Of a stretch of 64,000 nucleotides of DNA, positions 17,432 to 29,493 are shown piece by piece. The notes beneath the pieces are model-generated. The model was not told the DNA's origin and searched no databases. It saw only the letters and a program-made list of their open reading frames with translations. The DNA lies in assembly GCF_003992625.1 (NCBI RefSeq), contig NZ_RZMW01000043.1, forward strand, positions 160,474-224,473, read 5' to 3'. This stretch comes from Pelagibacterium lentulum. GTDB taxonomy: Bacteria; Pseudomonadota; Alphaproteobacteria; Rhizobiales; Devosiaceae. A program made the translations under genes and the position numbers. Positions within the stretch are counted from its first letter, which is position 1. The number at the start of each line of letters is the position of its first letter.

Positions 17432-18433
17432 TTACAGTACGGCCACTTTGACAAGGGTATCCTTGTCAGTGGCGGTATCGATGGCAACGCGGTTGCGCAG
17501 CGGCAGGCCGAACTGGGGCGCCTCGATCTCGAACACATCGCCGTCTTCAGTGCTGACGCCATCGGCAAACGAGAGCGTCGCTGTGCCGAACATATGTACA
17601 TGCACATCGCCCGGTTGGCGGAAAATCTCGTACTTGAAATGATGGTGCTCGAGATTATCGATTGTATGGGACATATTGGCTTCGCCCGAAAGGAAAGGTT
17701 TTTCCCAGATGGTCTTGCCATTGCGAAGAATACGCGATGTGCCTTCGATATGCTTGGGTAAATCCCCGATCAGAATTTCCGGCCCGATTGAAGCGTGGCG
17801 CAACTTGGAATGGGCGAGAAAAAGGTAATTCTGCCGTTCAGTGACATGATCGGAAAACTCATTGGCGATTGCAAAACCGATACGCACCGGTTGCCCATTC
17901 TGGTCGATCACATAAATACCTGCGACTTCAGGCTCCTCGCCTGCATCGAGCGCAAAACACGGCGACGGCAAGTCACCACCCGGCGCAACCAGCACATGGC
18001 CATTGCCCTTATAGAACCATTCCGGCTGAACCCCGCATTTGCCATCCCGCGATTTGCCGCCTTCAACGCCCATGCGGAACATCTTCATAGAGTCGGTAAG
18101 CTTTTCTTCCTGCGCCTTATCCTGCTGGTGCATCTTGTCGCGCGTGGCCGCCGAACCGAGATGAGTCAGCCCGGTGCCAGTCAAATGGACATGCGTCGGA
18201 TTGCGATGGGAGATAGGCGCAAGTACGCGCCCTTTTCCATAAGCCGATTGAAGATCCACCGTGTCGCCAAGCCCCTGCGCCTCGATCTGATCCAGCAGAC
18301 TGCGGCCCGTACCAAGAGCGGCCAGTGCCAAATCATAGATCGAAGCAATGCCGCTAACGATCCGCGCCTCACTGCCAGCGCGTGCAACGACACATTGGCG
18401 ACCACTGGAATCGAGAACCTGGGAAATGAACAC
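17432..18433 (-). CDS. gguC: GguC / AraD1 family protein (FAH-like)
   Basis: This 333-residue cytoplasmic protein matches the GguC/AraD1 group found beside chvE-gguAB in Rhizobiales. The N-terminal part is short and the C-terminal two thirds resembles the fumarylacetoacetate hydrolase fold (for example the acidic cluster around LDAGEEPEVAGIYVID). It lies 77 bases after gguB and 13 bases before the dehydratase. The related FAH enzyme XylX dehydrates 2-keto-3-deoxyxylonate in Caulobacter. I infer, without proof, that GguC may dehydrate 2-keto-3-deoxy-L-arabinonate here. Confidence 0.88.
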   Translation of the reverse strand: MFISQVLDSSGRQCVVARAGSEARIVSGIASIYDLALAALGTGRSLLDQIEAQGLGDTVDLQSAYGKGRVLAPISHRNPTHVHLTGTGLTHLGSAATRDKMHQQDKAQEEKLTDSMKMFRMGVEGGKSRDGKCGVQPEWFYKGNGHVLVAPGGDLPSPCFALDAGEEPEVAGIYVIDQNGQPVRIGFAIANEFSDHVTERQNYLFLAHSKLRHASIGPEILIGDLPKHIEGTSRILRNGKTIWEKPFLSGEANMSHTIDNLEHHHFKYEIFRQPGDVHVHMFGTATLSFADGVSTEDGDVFEIEAPQFGLPLRNRVAIDTATDKDTLVKVAVL

Positions 18434-18475
18434 GTTGGGAACTCCTCACGCACAGAGGGATGTAAAACGATACGA

Positions 18476-18497
18476 CGGCACCTCGTACGAAGTGCCG
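18476..18497 (-). other. Stem-loop between gguB and gguC
   Basis: CGGCAC and GTGCCG flank a short self-complementary centre in the 77-base gap between two operon genes. There is no T-run. It may affect mRNA processing, but the evidence is weak. Confidence 0.3.
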
Positions 18498-18510
18498 CCG
18501 CGATGGCCGG

Positions 18511-19706
18511 TCAAGCCGCTTTGTTCTTGTTGTAAACGTCGAAGATCACGGCAGCGAGCAACACCAGCCCCTTGATCATCTGTTGCCAGTCGATACCGAT
18601 CCCCATGATCGACATGCCGTTATTCATCACCCCCATGATGAACGCACCGACCACGGCACCAACGACAGTGCCCACACCACCGGCCATGGATGCGCCGCCG
18701 ATAAAGACCGCAGCGATAACATCCAGCTCAAACGTCTCACCCGCCTTGGGCGTCGCCATGTTGAGGCGTGCAGCAAAGACCAGCCCGGCAAGCGCCGCCA
18801 GCATGCCCATATTGGCAAACACAAGGAACGTCAGTCGCTCTGCATTGATGCCCGACAGTTTGGCCGCCTTCTGGTTGCCGCCCACTGCATAGATACGCCG
18901 TCCGATGGTCGTTTGCTTGGCAATGAAACTGTAGCCCGCTATCAAAATTGCCATAACGATAAAGACGTTAGGCAGACCACGGGCCGTCGCCAGCAGATAG
19001 GTGAGATAAACGATAGCAGCGGCAACAAGGATGTTGCGCCCGACAAAGAAGAAAAAAGGCTCTTCCGGAACACCATGCTTCTGTTCCTTCTGACGCGCGC
19101 GAATGCTCAGGAACACCAGGAGTGTGGCAACCGCGACGCCCAGCAATAGCGAGGTGATATGCAGACTCTCCCCGGCAAAGAAGTCGGGAATGAAGCCTGA
19201 CGAGATCGCCCTGAATTCATTGGGAAACGGACCGACCGACTGCCCCTTGAGCAGCACCATCATCGAGCCCTTGAACACCAGCATGCCAGCCAGCGTAACG
19301 ATGAAGGACGGAATTTTCCAATACGCGATCCAATAGCCTTGGATGGCGCCAATGGCAGCTCCGACAATAAGGCAGATGATCGCAGCAGGGATGTAATGTA
19401 TGCCGAAATTGACCATCAGGACGGCCGAAAGCGCGCCGACAAAGCCCATGACAGAGCCGACCGAAAGATCGATATGCCCGCACACGATCACCATCAACAT
19501 GCCAACGGCCATAATGACGATATAGGAGTTCTGCAGGACGAGATTGGTCAGATTGACCGGGCGCAAAAGAATGCCCTCGGTCGAGAACTGGAAAAAGACC
19601 ATGATCGCGATAAGCGCGAAAAGGATGCCGTATTCGCGCATATGCGTGCGCAGAAACTGCAAGGCTGGCGGACGTTCTGTTTCAGCCTTTTGTGCTGGAA
19701 TGTCGG

Positions 19707-19710
<4 letters not shown>
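18511..19710 (-). CDS. gguB: Sugar ABC transporter permease (GguB/MmsB type)
   Basis: This 399-residue inner-membrane protein has about ten membrane helices and the BPD_transp_2 layout of ribose/xylose/galactose permeases. Motifs include [16 protein letters not shown] (about residues 82-97) and the cytoplasmic [12 protein letters not shown] loop, followed by [17 protein letters not shown] charged loop after about residue 205 is as in other XylH/GguB proteins. The start overlaps the gguA stop by four bases (ATGA), so the two subunits are made together. Substrates of the ChvE-Ggu system include arabinose, galactose and other pyranoses. Confidence 0.93.
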
Positions 19711-21242
<1,532 letters not shown>

Positions 21243-21288
21243 TATGCACCGTCAGATAGTGGCTTTGCAGGGTTTGGCCGATAACGCG

Positions 21289-21314
21289 GATGGCACCGGA
21301 AAGCCGGTGCCATC
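21289..21314 (-). other. Stem-loop between chvE and gguA
   Basis: An 11-bp perfect stem (GATGGCACCGG / CCGGTGCCATC) with a four-base loop follows the chvE stop codon. There is no T-run. Such structures after binding-protein genes commonly protect the upstream mRNA, so that binding protein exceeds permease; that is my inference here. Confidence 0.65.
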
Positions 21315-21341
21315 ACTGTTTCGGATACGCGAAGACGCGAA

Positions 21342-22409
21342 TTAGTCGACGATCTGGTCCGCAGTGTAGTAGCCGGACCCTACCAGAACTTGTTCCCAAT
21401 TATCTGCTGTAACCAGCACGGGGTAAAGCAGATAGGAAGGCACGACCTTGACACCATTATCATAGGTTTCGGTGTCATTGATTTCCGGCTCACCGCCGCC
21501 CAGAAGCGCAGCAACCATACCTACGGTCACGCGTGCCAGTTCGCGGGTATCCTTGAAGATGGTCGAGTACTGGTCGCCAGCAACAATCGCTTTCACCGAC
21601 GGCACTTCTGCGTCCTGACCCGAGACGATGGGCATTGGCATGTCGTCGCTGCCATAACCGACCCCGCGCAGGGACGAGATGATGCCGATTGACAGCCCGT
21701 CATAGGGCGACAGCACCGCATCCACACGGTCTTCGGTGTAGTGCGCGCTCAAAAGGTTATCCATGCGCGCCTGCGCAACCGAGCCGTCCCAACGCAGGGT
21801 ACCAACAGTGTCCATGCCAGTCTGGCCCGAACGAATGACAAAGGTGCCATCGTCGATAAGGGGCTGCAACACGCTCATCGCGCCGTCATAGAAGAAATAG
21901 GCGTTGTTGTCGTCAGGCGAACCGCCGAAGACTTCGAGGTTAAACGGACCTTCGTTATTGGCCAGATCAAGCCCGTCGATCAACGACTGGCCCTGCTGAA
22001 CGCCAACCTGAAAGTTATCGAACGTCGCATAGTAGTCGACATGCTCCGAGCCGCGGATCAGGCGATCATAGGCAATGACCTTGATACCGTTTGCTGCGGC
22101 ATCTTCGAGCGCACTGGTTAGCGTAGTACCGTCGATCGAAGCAATCACCAGAGCATCGACGCCTCGCACGATCATGTTTTCGATCTGCGCAAGCTGGTTC
22201 GGTATATCGTCTTCCGCATACTGAAGATCGGTGCGATAACCAGCAGCTTCAAACTGCTCGACCATTGACTGGCCATCGGAAATCCAGCGCGCCGATGACT
22301 GGGTTGGCATGGAAATGCCGACAAAACCTGCGTCCTGCGAAACGGCAGGCACGGCCGTCAGGGCCGTCGAAACGACCAGGGCGCCTGCGCCCAGAAGAAT
22401 GGCTTTCAT
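21342..22409 (-). CDS. chvE: ChvE-type periplasmic multiple-sugar binding protein
   Basis: I chose the ATG at 22409, which has GGGAGAG upstream and directly starts a signal peptide (about residues 1-24, ending VPAVSQ); the protein is 355 residues. Mature motifs [29 protein letters not shown] and [19 protein letters not shown] are those of ChvE/GbpR-type family 2 sugar-binding proteins. It delivers monosaccharides to GguAB. In Agrobacterium ChvE also signals to VirA, but no vir genes are present here. A putative GntR operator lies upstream. Confidence 0.94.
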   Translation of the reverse strand: MKAILLGAGALVVSTALTAVPAVSQDAGFVGISMPTQSSARWISDGQSMVEQFEAAGYRTDLQYAEDDIPNQLAQIENMIVRGVDALVIASIDGTTLTSALEDAAANGIKVIAYDRLIRGSEHVDYYATFDNFQVGVQQGQSLIDGLDLANNEGPFNLEVFGGSPDDNNAYFFYDGAMSVLQPLIDDGTFVIRSGQTGMDTVGTLRWDGSVAQARMDNLLSAHYTEDRVDAVLSPYDGLSIGIISSLRGVGYGSDDMPMPIVSGQDAEVPSVKAIVAGDQYSTIFKDTRELARVTVGMVAALLGGGEPEINDTETYDNGVKVVPSYLLYPVLVTADNWEQVLVGSGYYTADQIVD

Positions 22410-22500
22410 ATAATCTCTCCCTAAAATAATTGTCGCGTTTTTTTCGCGAAGCTCACCCACGCCGGAGACTGCTCCTCCCGGCGCCCGAAGCACATTTGCA

Positions 22501-22516
22501 TATAGTATTATTTATT
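22501..22516. promoter_or_regulatory. Putative GntR operator upstream of chvE
   Basis: TATAGTATTATTTATT lies about 90 bases upstream of chvE. It shares 14 of 16 positions, in the same orientation, with the motif at 23436-23451 in front of the adjacent gntR gene. Confidence 0.5.
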
Positions 22517-22595
22517 GTAAAGCGGCAATTGGAAAGCAAGGTCCGATTTTATCGGACCACTTGTGGCGACGCCGCCAACTCGGGCGAAATCAGCT

Positions 22596-23366
22596 CTATT
22601 CGTTGGGCTTGAGCGCCTCATAGGCTCGGTCGACGCCGCTCTGGATCGCCTGCCGCATGGCGACACGCGCGACATCCGCCTCCTGCTCAATGATCGCCTC
22701 AGCGATATTGCGGTGCAGCCGCACCGCACGGTCGAACGCCGCGCCCCCCTCTACCGGCGAACTGATGGTGAAGGAGGCTGTCAGGGCCACTTCGACCACG
22801 GCACTGAGCGATACCATGAACGGGTTGCCCGACGCGGCGGCAACGACACGATGAAACTCCAGGTCGTTCCGGGCGAATTCCTGAGCCGTCTGCCCATCCT
22901 CGGCCATCTTGTCGGCCCAGTAAACCAGAGCATCGGCCTGCTCGGGCGTTCTGCGTCGCGCAGCAAGCGCCGCAGCCTCAGGTTCAACGGCCATGCGCAC
23001 TTCGGCAAGACTGGTCAGAAGATCCAATGTGACACCGGCTTCGAGATACCAGGAGAGCACATCGCTATCGAACATGTTCCACTGCGCCCGCGGCAGAACG
23101 CGCGTACCGACTCGCGCCTTTGCTTCAATCAGACCCTTTGCCGACAGGGTTTTGAGAGCCTCACGCAGCACCGTGCGCGATACGCCAAACTGCTGAATAA
23201 GTTCAGCATCGCCAGGCAATATCTGATTCTCCGCATAGGTACCGCCGACAATTGCCGTACCCAAAGACCAGATCACATGCGAATGGAAATTGGGGGGCTT
23301 GCGCCGGGTTTTCGTGGCCGAAAGCGGCGCAACCTGTCCATCGCTCCCTTGTGCCACACCGCTCAT
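22596..23366 (-). CDS. GntR family (FCD/FadR-type) transcriptional regulator of the sugar operon
   Basis: I place the start at the ATG at 23366 (256 residues). The N-terminal winged helix-turn-helix contains ILPGDAELIQQFGVSRTV followed by LREALKTLSAKGLI (about residues 55-90). The C-terminal FCD effector domain (about 110-235) shows DLEFHRVVAAASGN and the metal-binding His in RLHRNIAEAI. It is immediately upstream of chvE on the same strand. A shared motif precedes both genes, so I infer that it represses the chvE-ggu-arabinonate operon and itself, with a sugar acid as inducer. Confidence 0.9.
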   Translation of the reverse strand: MSGVAQGSDGQVAPLSATKTRRKPPNFHSHVIWSLGTAIVGGTYAENQILPGDAELIQQFGVSRTVLREALKTLSAKGLIEAKARVGTRVLPRAQWNMFDSDVLSWYLEAGVTLDLLTSLAEVRMAVEPEAAALAARRRTPEQADALVYWADKMAEDGQTAQEFARNDLEFHRVVAAASGNPFMVSLSAVVEVALTASFTISSPVEGGAAFDRAVRLHRNIAEAIIEQEADVARVAMRQAIQSGVDRAYEALKPNE

Positions 23367-23435
23367 AACCAACCTCACCAATCCAAATCACCCGTCCCAT
23401 CGGAACGGAAGAGCCAAATCGCCCTCAATAATTCG

Positions 23436-23451
23436 TATAGTATGATTAATT
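23436..23451. promoter_or_regulatory. Putative GntR operator upstream of gntR (sugar operon)
   Basis: TATAGTATGATTAATT stands about 70 bases upstream of the gntR start at 23366 and matches the chvE-upstream motif at 14 of 16 positions. Confidence 0.5.
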
Positions 23452-23561
23452 CGCATTAGCAATGCGAAACAAGAATCAGGCGTAGCGGGGGGCAGTTGGG
23501 CGCCGGCGAGATTAGCCTTGCGGTTCGCCCGCTGCAACACGGAACAATCGAAATAGCAACG

Positions 23562-23960
23562 TCAGGAAATGCGATGCAGCCGGTAGGATCTACAGACAAT
23601 CAGCAAAGTGCAGCCCACCAATTCGATTGTATTGGCATCGATCTGCTCAATTGTGCCGTTGGCACTATGACCAAATAGCTCAAGCGTGCCTTCCCACTCG
23701 TTTTCATCGACTGGCACGGCGTGATCGACGATCATCGTATTGAGGTAGGGCCGGTTGTCTTCGTTGTCGGCACCGTCGCCGAGCCACACTAAAGTCCCGC
23801 AGAGATGATCGTTATCCTCGCCGCAAAGCTCGACTTCGTAACGGGAGTCTTCGCTGTCCACTTCCCATAAGCCTTCAGGCGAAGGCAAATCCTGCGCAAC
23901 CGATGCAAAAGGCGTCGCAGCGAGTGAAACGACGAGAATAAGTTTTATCCATTGCAGCAA
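23562..23960 (-). CDS. Exported DUF2147-like protein
   Basis: This 132-residue protein has a Sec signal peptide (about residues 1-22, ending SVAQ). The mature part starts LPSPEGLWEVDSEDSRYEVELCGEDNDHLCGTLVWL, here split in reading, which is the layout of DUF2147 proteins: a small lipocalin-like exported fold with paired Cys near the N-terminus. Its function is unknown. It lies between the gntR gene and the semialdehyde dehydrogenase, without obvious cotranscription with either. Confidence 0.75.
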   Translation of the reverse strand: MLQWIKLILVVSLAATPFASVAQDLPSPEGLWEVDSEDSRYEVELCGEDNDHLCGTLVWLGDGADNEDNRPYLNTMIVDHAVPVDENEWEGTLELFGHSANGTIEQIDANTIELVGCTLLIVCRSYRLHRIS

Positions 23961-24028
23961 CGGACCGCCTCCATTCCGAACATTCTGGAAAAATATGATG
24001 CAGCCGGATAATCGGTCAAAGAGACGAA

Positions 24029-24064
24029 AAAGAGGCGGCGTGGCTCATCAGCCCGCCGCCTCTT
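24029..24064 (-). terminator. Terminator after the udh-KGSADH operon
   Basis: On the minus strand an 11-bp stem (AAGAGGCGGCG / CGCCGCCTCTT) with a 13-base loop is followed by TTTC. It sits 25 bases past the stop codon at 24090. Confidence 0.85.
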
Positions 24065-24089
24065 CAACTGGGTTGCCTATGCGGCCTGA

Positions 24090-25604
24090 CTATTGCAGAT
24101 CGGTTGGCAAAAGCGCATCCGGTAAAGCTTGGTAGCAGACAGGGCGCAGGAAGCGCCGGATGGAGAGCGTTCCAACCGAGGTCGCGCCGAAATTGGTTGA
24201 TGCAGGGTAAGGTCCACCATGAACCATTGAATCGGCAACTTCAACGCCCGTCGGGAACCCGTTGGCAAGCACACGTCCAGCCTTACGCTCAAGGATCGGC
24301 ATGAGCGATTTACCAAGCTCGGCATCGCCTTGGTCGAGATGCAGTGTGCAGGTTAACTGCCCCTGCAGGCTCTTGGCAACTTTGCGCATCTCATCGGCGC
24401 TCTTGACCGTGACCACTAGGCCGAGCGGACCGAACACTTCTTCGCCAAGCTCGTGATTGGCCAGCCAGTTTTCACCAGTGGTTTCGTAAAGATTTGGCGT
24501 TGCATTGCGCAAATCGCAGGTCGAGGTCAGCAGTTCCTGGACCCCTGCCGTTGCTGCAACCCGGTCACGTCCCGAGCGGAACGCTTCGGCAATGCCATCG
24601 GTAAGCATTGTCTGCGGACCGACTTCCGAAAGTGCAGCCTTTGCAGCGCTAACGAAAGCATCGGCATCGCTGCCTTCAATAACCACGGCAATACCTGGAT
24701 TGGTGCAGAACTGACCCGCACCCATGGTGAGCGAACCGGCCCAGCCCTTGCCGATCTCGGCGCCGCGCGCCTTGACCGCTTCAGGCAGAATGAACATCGG
24801 ATTGACCGAACCCAGTTCGCCAAAGAACGGAATAGGTTCTGGCCTCGCAGCACAAAGATTGAAAAGCGCGCGGCCGCCGCCAAGCGAGCCGGTAAACCCG
24901 ACCGCCTTGATATTGGGATGCTGAACCAAAGCCGAACCGACCTCGCGGTTGCCGCCCTGAATCAGCGAGAAAACCCCAGGATGCAATCCAAGTTTCTCGC
25001 GCGCAGCATGGATAGCTTCGGCGACAATTTCACCTGTACCGGGATGGGCGGAATGCCCCTTGACCACCACCGGACACCCCGCAGCAAGCGCGGCGGCCGT
25101 GTCGCCACCGGCGGTCGAAAAGGCCAGCGGGAAATTGGACGCACCGAACACGGCAACCGGGCCAATCGGGCGCTGGACCATTTTCAGATCCGGGCGTGGC
25201 AGCGGCTGCCGGTCAGGCAGTGCCTTGTCATGGCGACGATCGAGATAATCGCCCTTGAGAATATGTTCGGCAAACAGGCGCAACTGGCCGGTTGTGCGCC
25301 CGCGCTCACCGTTCAACCGGGCCTCGGGCAGACCGGTTTCTTCAGTGCCGATCTGCGTGATCGCCTCTGCACGCGCTTCAATTTCATCGGCAATTGTATT
25401 GAGGAATTTTGCGCGCTCTTCCCGGCCGGAATAGCCATAAGACCAGAATGCGTCTTCTGCCGCTTCGCAAGCAGCGTTCACATTCTCGACCGTGCCGACC
25501 GCAAACGCGTGGGCTGAGCCACTCGCGGGGGCCGACTGGAAAGTCGCATCCCCGGCAACCCATTCTCCTGCAATCAAATGTTTGCCGTGGGGGGTAAAAC
25601 TCAT
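24090..25604 (-). CDS. Alpha-ketoglutarate semialdehyde (2,5-dioxovalerate) dehydrogenase
   Basis: This 504-residue member of the aldehyde dehydrogenase superfamily has the NAD(P) region FGASNFPLAFSTAGGDTAAAL, the general base Glu in FFGELGSVNP and the nucleophile Cys in GAGQFCTNPG (about residue 300). These sequences are those of type III KGSA dehydrogenases (EC 1.2.1.26), which make 2-oxoglutarate. It starts one base after the uronate dehydrogenase stop. It should serve both the arabinonate branch and the galactarate branch encoded on either side, since both yield the same semialdehyde. Confidence 0.93.
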   Translation of the reverse strand: MSFTPHGKHLIAGEWVAGDATFQSAPASGSAHAFAVGTVENVNAACEAAEDAFWSYGYSGREERAKFLNTIADEIEARAEAITQIGTEETGLPEARLNGERGRTTGQLRLFAEHILKGDYLDRRHDKALPDRQPLPRPDLKMVQRPIGPVAVFGASNFPLAFSTAGGDTAAALAAGCPVVVKGHSAHPGTGEIVAEAIHAAREKLGLHPGVFSLIQGGNREVGSALVQHPNIKAVGFTGSLGGGRALFNLCAARPEPIPFFGELGSVNPMFILPEAVKARGAEIGKGWAGSLTMGAGQFCTNPGIAVVIEGSDADAFVSAAKAALSEVGPQTMLTDGIAEAFRSGRDRVAATAGVQELLTSTCDLRNATPNLYETTGENWLANHELGEEVFGPLGLVVTVKSADEMRKVAKSLQGQLTCTLHLDQGDAELGKSLMPILERKAGRVLANGFPTGVEVADSMVHGGPYPASTNFGATSVGTLSIRRFLRPVCYQALPDALLPTDLQ

Positions 25605-25605
25605 C

Positions 25606-26406
25606 TCAGTCCTCCTTGACTATAGGATCTTGCGTATTGTTTCCGCCCTGCCACTTGGCCAGCGGATGTTCCGGATCGGGCCACTTGCCCTGCGCCTTCA
25701 AGGTGGCCTCCCACCTATCGGCGCTGTCGCGCGGCTTCCAGCCTATATAGGTCGCGGTTTCGTTGGTCCACCATGCCCTGCTATTATCTGACACACCCCA
25801 GATCACCGGGCAGCCCAACCGCGGCACGTCGAACACCCGTTCCACGAGCGCAACAAAATCATCATAGCTGAGCCATGTGGCAAGCATGCGATAGTCGGTA
25901 GGTTCTTCAAAGCACGAGCCGATTCGAACCATCGCCGTCTCTTGCCCGAACTTGTCGAAATAGAACCGTGCCAAGGCTTCGCCAAAGCACTTGGAAACCG
26001 CATACAGGCCGTCAGGCCGGTAAGGCGAATTGAGATCGACATGCTCGTCTTGCGGGTAAAAGCCCGTCACATGATTGGAACTTCCAAAGAAAATTCGCGG
26101 CATGCCATGAGCCCGCGCCGCTTCATAAAGATTACGCATGCCCAAGATGTTGGCATCCAGAATCTCGGAAAATTTGCGCTCCGTCGAAATGCCTCCCAGA
26201 TGCACGATGCCATCGCACCCCTCGACCAGTTTCATCACCCCATCCGCATCGGCAAGATTGCACTGCACGAATTCTGCCTGTGAGGGGGGTGTGTAAGGCA
26301 GCGGCATAACATCGGAAAGACGAATGTGCTCTGCCAGATGCCCCAATCTGGCCGAAGCCACGCGCCCAAGCCCACCCGAGGCTCCGGTGATAAGAAGTCG
26401 TTTCAA
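25606..26406 (-). CDS. udh: Uronate dehydrogenase (Udh)
   Basis: I choose a TTG start at 26406 (266 residues) because characterised Udh proteins begin KRLLITGA at this point; the in-frame ATG at 26493 would add 29 unmatched residues. The short-chain/epimerase-like fold shows the NAD motif TGASGGLG, GIVHLGGIS, the catalytic YAVSK and RIGSCFEEPTDYRM, all close to the Agrobacterium enzyme (EC 1.1.1.203). It oxidises galacturonate or glucuronate to the aldarolactone. The gene is cotranscribed with the semialdehyde dehydrogenase and is divergent from the regulator and galactarate genes. Confidence 0.92.
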   Translation of the reverse strand: MKRLLITGASGGLGRVASARLGHLAEHIRLSDVMPLPYTPPSQAEFVQCNLADADGVMKLVEGCDGIVHLGGISTERKFSEILDANILGMRNLYEAARAHGMPRIFFGSSNHVTGFYPQDEHVDLNSPYRPDGLYAVSKCFGEALARFYFDKFGQETAMVRIGSCFEEPTDYRMLATWLSYDDFVALVERVFDVPRLGCPVIWGVSDNSRAWWTNETATYIGWKPRDSADRWEATLKAQGKWPDPEHPLAKWQGGNNTQDPIVKED

Positions 26407-26580
26407 GGCTTTCCCCTGCGTTGCAATGAGTGTCGTGCGAGACAGTTCGCTTGGCCGGGCAACGCCCGAAAATTTGCGCGGCAGTTTACTCATAGCACAA
26501 GTTCAGTCAATCTGTCTTATGACCGGCGCGAAAACTCCGCGTTCACTTGACTTGTCGCACGCGCAAGTGTCTGATTCGAG

Positions 26581-26594
26581 CACTTGTATGATAG
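26581..26594. promoter_or_regulatory. Putative GntR operator in the udh/gntR intergenic region
   Basis: CACTTGTATGATAG lies between the divergent udh and gntR genes, 31 bases before the gntR ATG. Its exact reverse complement is found at 27369-27382, in front of kdgD. Confidence 0.65.
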
Positions 26595-26625
26595 AGAATC
26601 GAAAATAGGCAATTCTCGAGGCAAA

Positions 26626-27366
26626 ATGGAAACCGAACATATAGAAAATAACGGCACCGGCCGCAGCGGCACATTGGTTGTCCAGGTTTCCGAAACCCTG
26701 CGGAACGCCATCCGCGCCGGGGATTTTAAGCCAGGCGACAAATTGCCCAGCGAAGCAAGACTGACGGAAACACATGGCGTCAGCAGAACTGTCGTGCGTG
26801 AGGCTATTGCGGCACTGCGGGCAGATGGACTTGTAGAGCCCCGGCGCGGTGCCGGCGTGTTCGTTCTTGAACCTGTAGCCCCTCCCGCCCTGCCCTTTCA
26901 GAATGTCGATCACGCGCGCATCTCATCACTGATTGAAATGCTTGAGTTGCGTGGTGCTGTGGAAGTGGAAGCTGCCGGGCTTGCCGCAATGCGCCGCTCG
27001 CCGGCCCAGGAAGAAGAAATTATCGATTGCCACAACGCGGTCAAAGCCTGCATTGACGCGCAAAAGCCAACCAGCGCTGCCGATTTCGCTCTGCACACGG
27101 CCATCGCACAAGCCACAAACAATCCCCGCTTTGCCGAGTTCATGAAACTAATGGGCGAAAATGCTATCCCTCGGGCGGCCCTGAAAACCTCAACCGCCGA
27201 CCGCCCCAGCCCCACTTACCTCAACCAGATTCACGAGGAACACGCCCGCATCGTTGCGGCGATTTCCGACGGCGATGCCGATGCAGCCCGTGACGCCATG
27301 CGCGAGCACCTTCAGGGTAGCCAACGTCGCTATCGGGCCCTCCTGCAAAAAGGCACCACAACCTAA
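26626..27366 (+). CDS. GntR family (FCD-type) regulator of the galactarate pathway
   Basis: I chose the ATG at 26626; a TTG in the same frame at 26584 falls inside the proposed operator. The 246-residue protein has the winged helix DNA-binding part (GDKLPSEARLTETHGVSRTV then VREAIAALRADGLVEP, about residues 35-75) and an FCD domain with DFALHTAIAQATNN and metal-ligand His residues (about 100-235). It lies between divergent udh and the kdgD-gci-gli operon, with a 14-base motif repeated in reverse orientation at its own promoter and before kdgD. I infer repression of both, relieved by a uronate or aldarate. Confidence 0.9.
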   Translation: METEHIENNGTGRSGTLVVQVSETLRNAIRAGDFKPGDKLPSEARLTETHGVSRTVVREAIAALRADGLVEPRRGAGVFVLEPVAPPALPFQNVDHARISSLIEMLELRGAVEVEAAGLAAMRRSPAQEEEIIDCHNAVKACIDAQKPTSAADFALHTAIAQATNNPRFAEFMKLMGENAIPRAALKTSTADRPSPTYLNQIHEEHARIVAAISDGDADAARDAMREHLQGSQRRYRALLQKGTTT

Positions 27367-27368
27367 AG

Positions 27369-27382
27369 CTATCATACAAGTG
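27369..27382. promoter_or_regulatory. Putative GntR operator upstream of kdgD
   Basis: CTATCATACAAGTG is the exact reverse complement of the site at 26581-26594. It stands just 5' of the -35 hexamer of the promoter proposed for kdgD, so repressor binding could block RNA polymerase. Confidence 0.65.
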
Positions 27383-27383
27383 A

Positions 27384-27412
27384 TTGACACAAGTCATTCA
27401 TCTTTGTATGTC
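27384..27412 (+). promoter_or_regulatory. Probable sigma70-type promoter of the kdgD operon
   Basis: TTGACA at 27384 is followed after 17 bases by TATGTC at 27407. A further partial copy of the operator core (TTTGTATG) overlaps the -10 side, which would fit repression at the promoter. Confidence 0.5.
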
Positions 27413-27446
27413 GGAAGAAACTATAGGCTTCTGGCACAAGGATTAA

Positions 27447-29491
<2,045 letters not shown>

Positions 29492-29493
29492 TT

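Noticed and set aside
21342..22409. ChvE as a virulence signal protein
   Set aside because: No vir genes are in the window; the neighbours are sugar catabolic genes, so a plain transport role is preferred.
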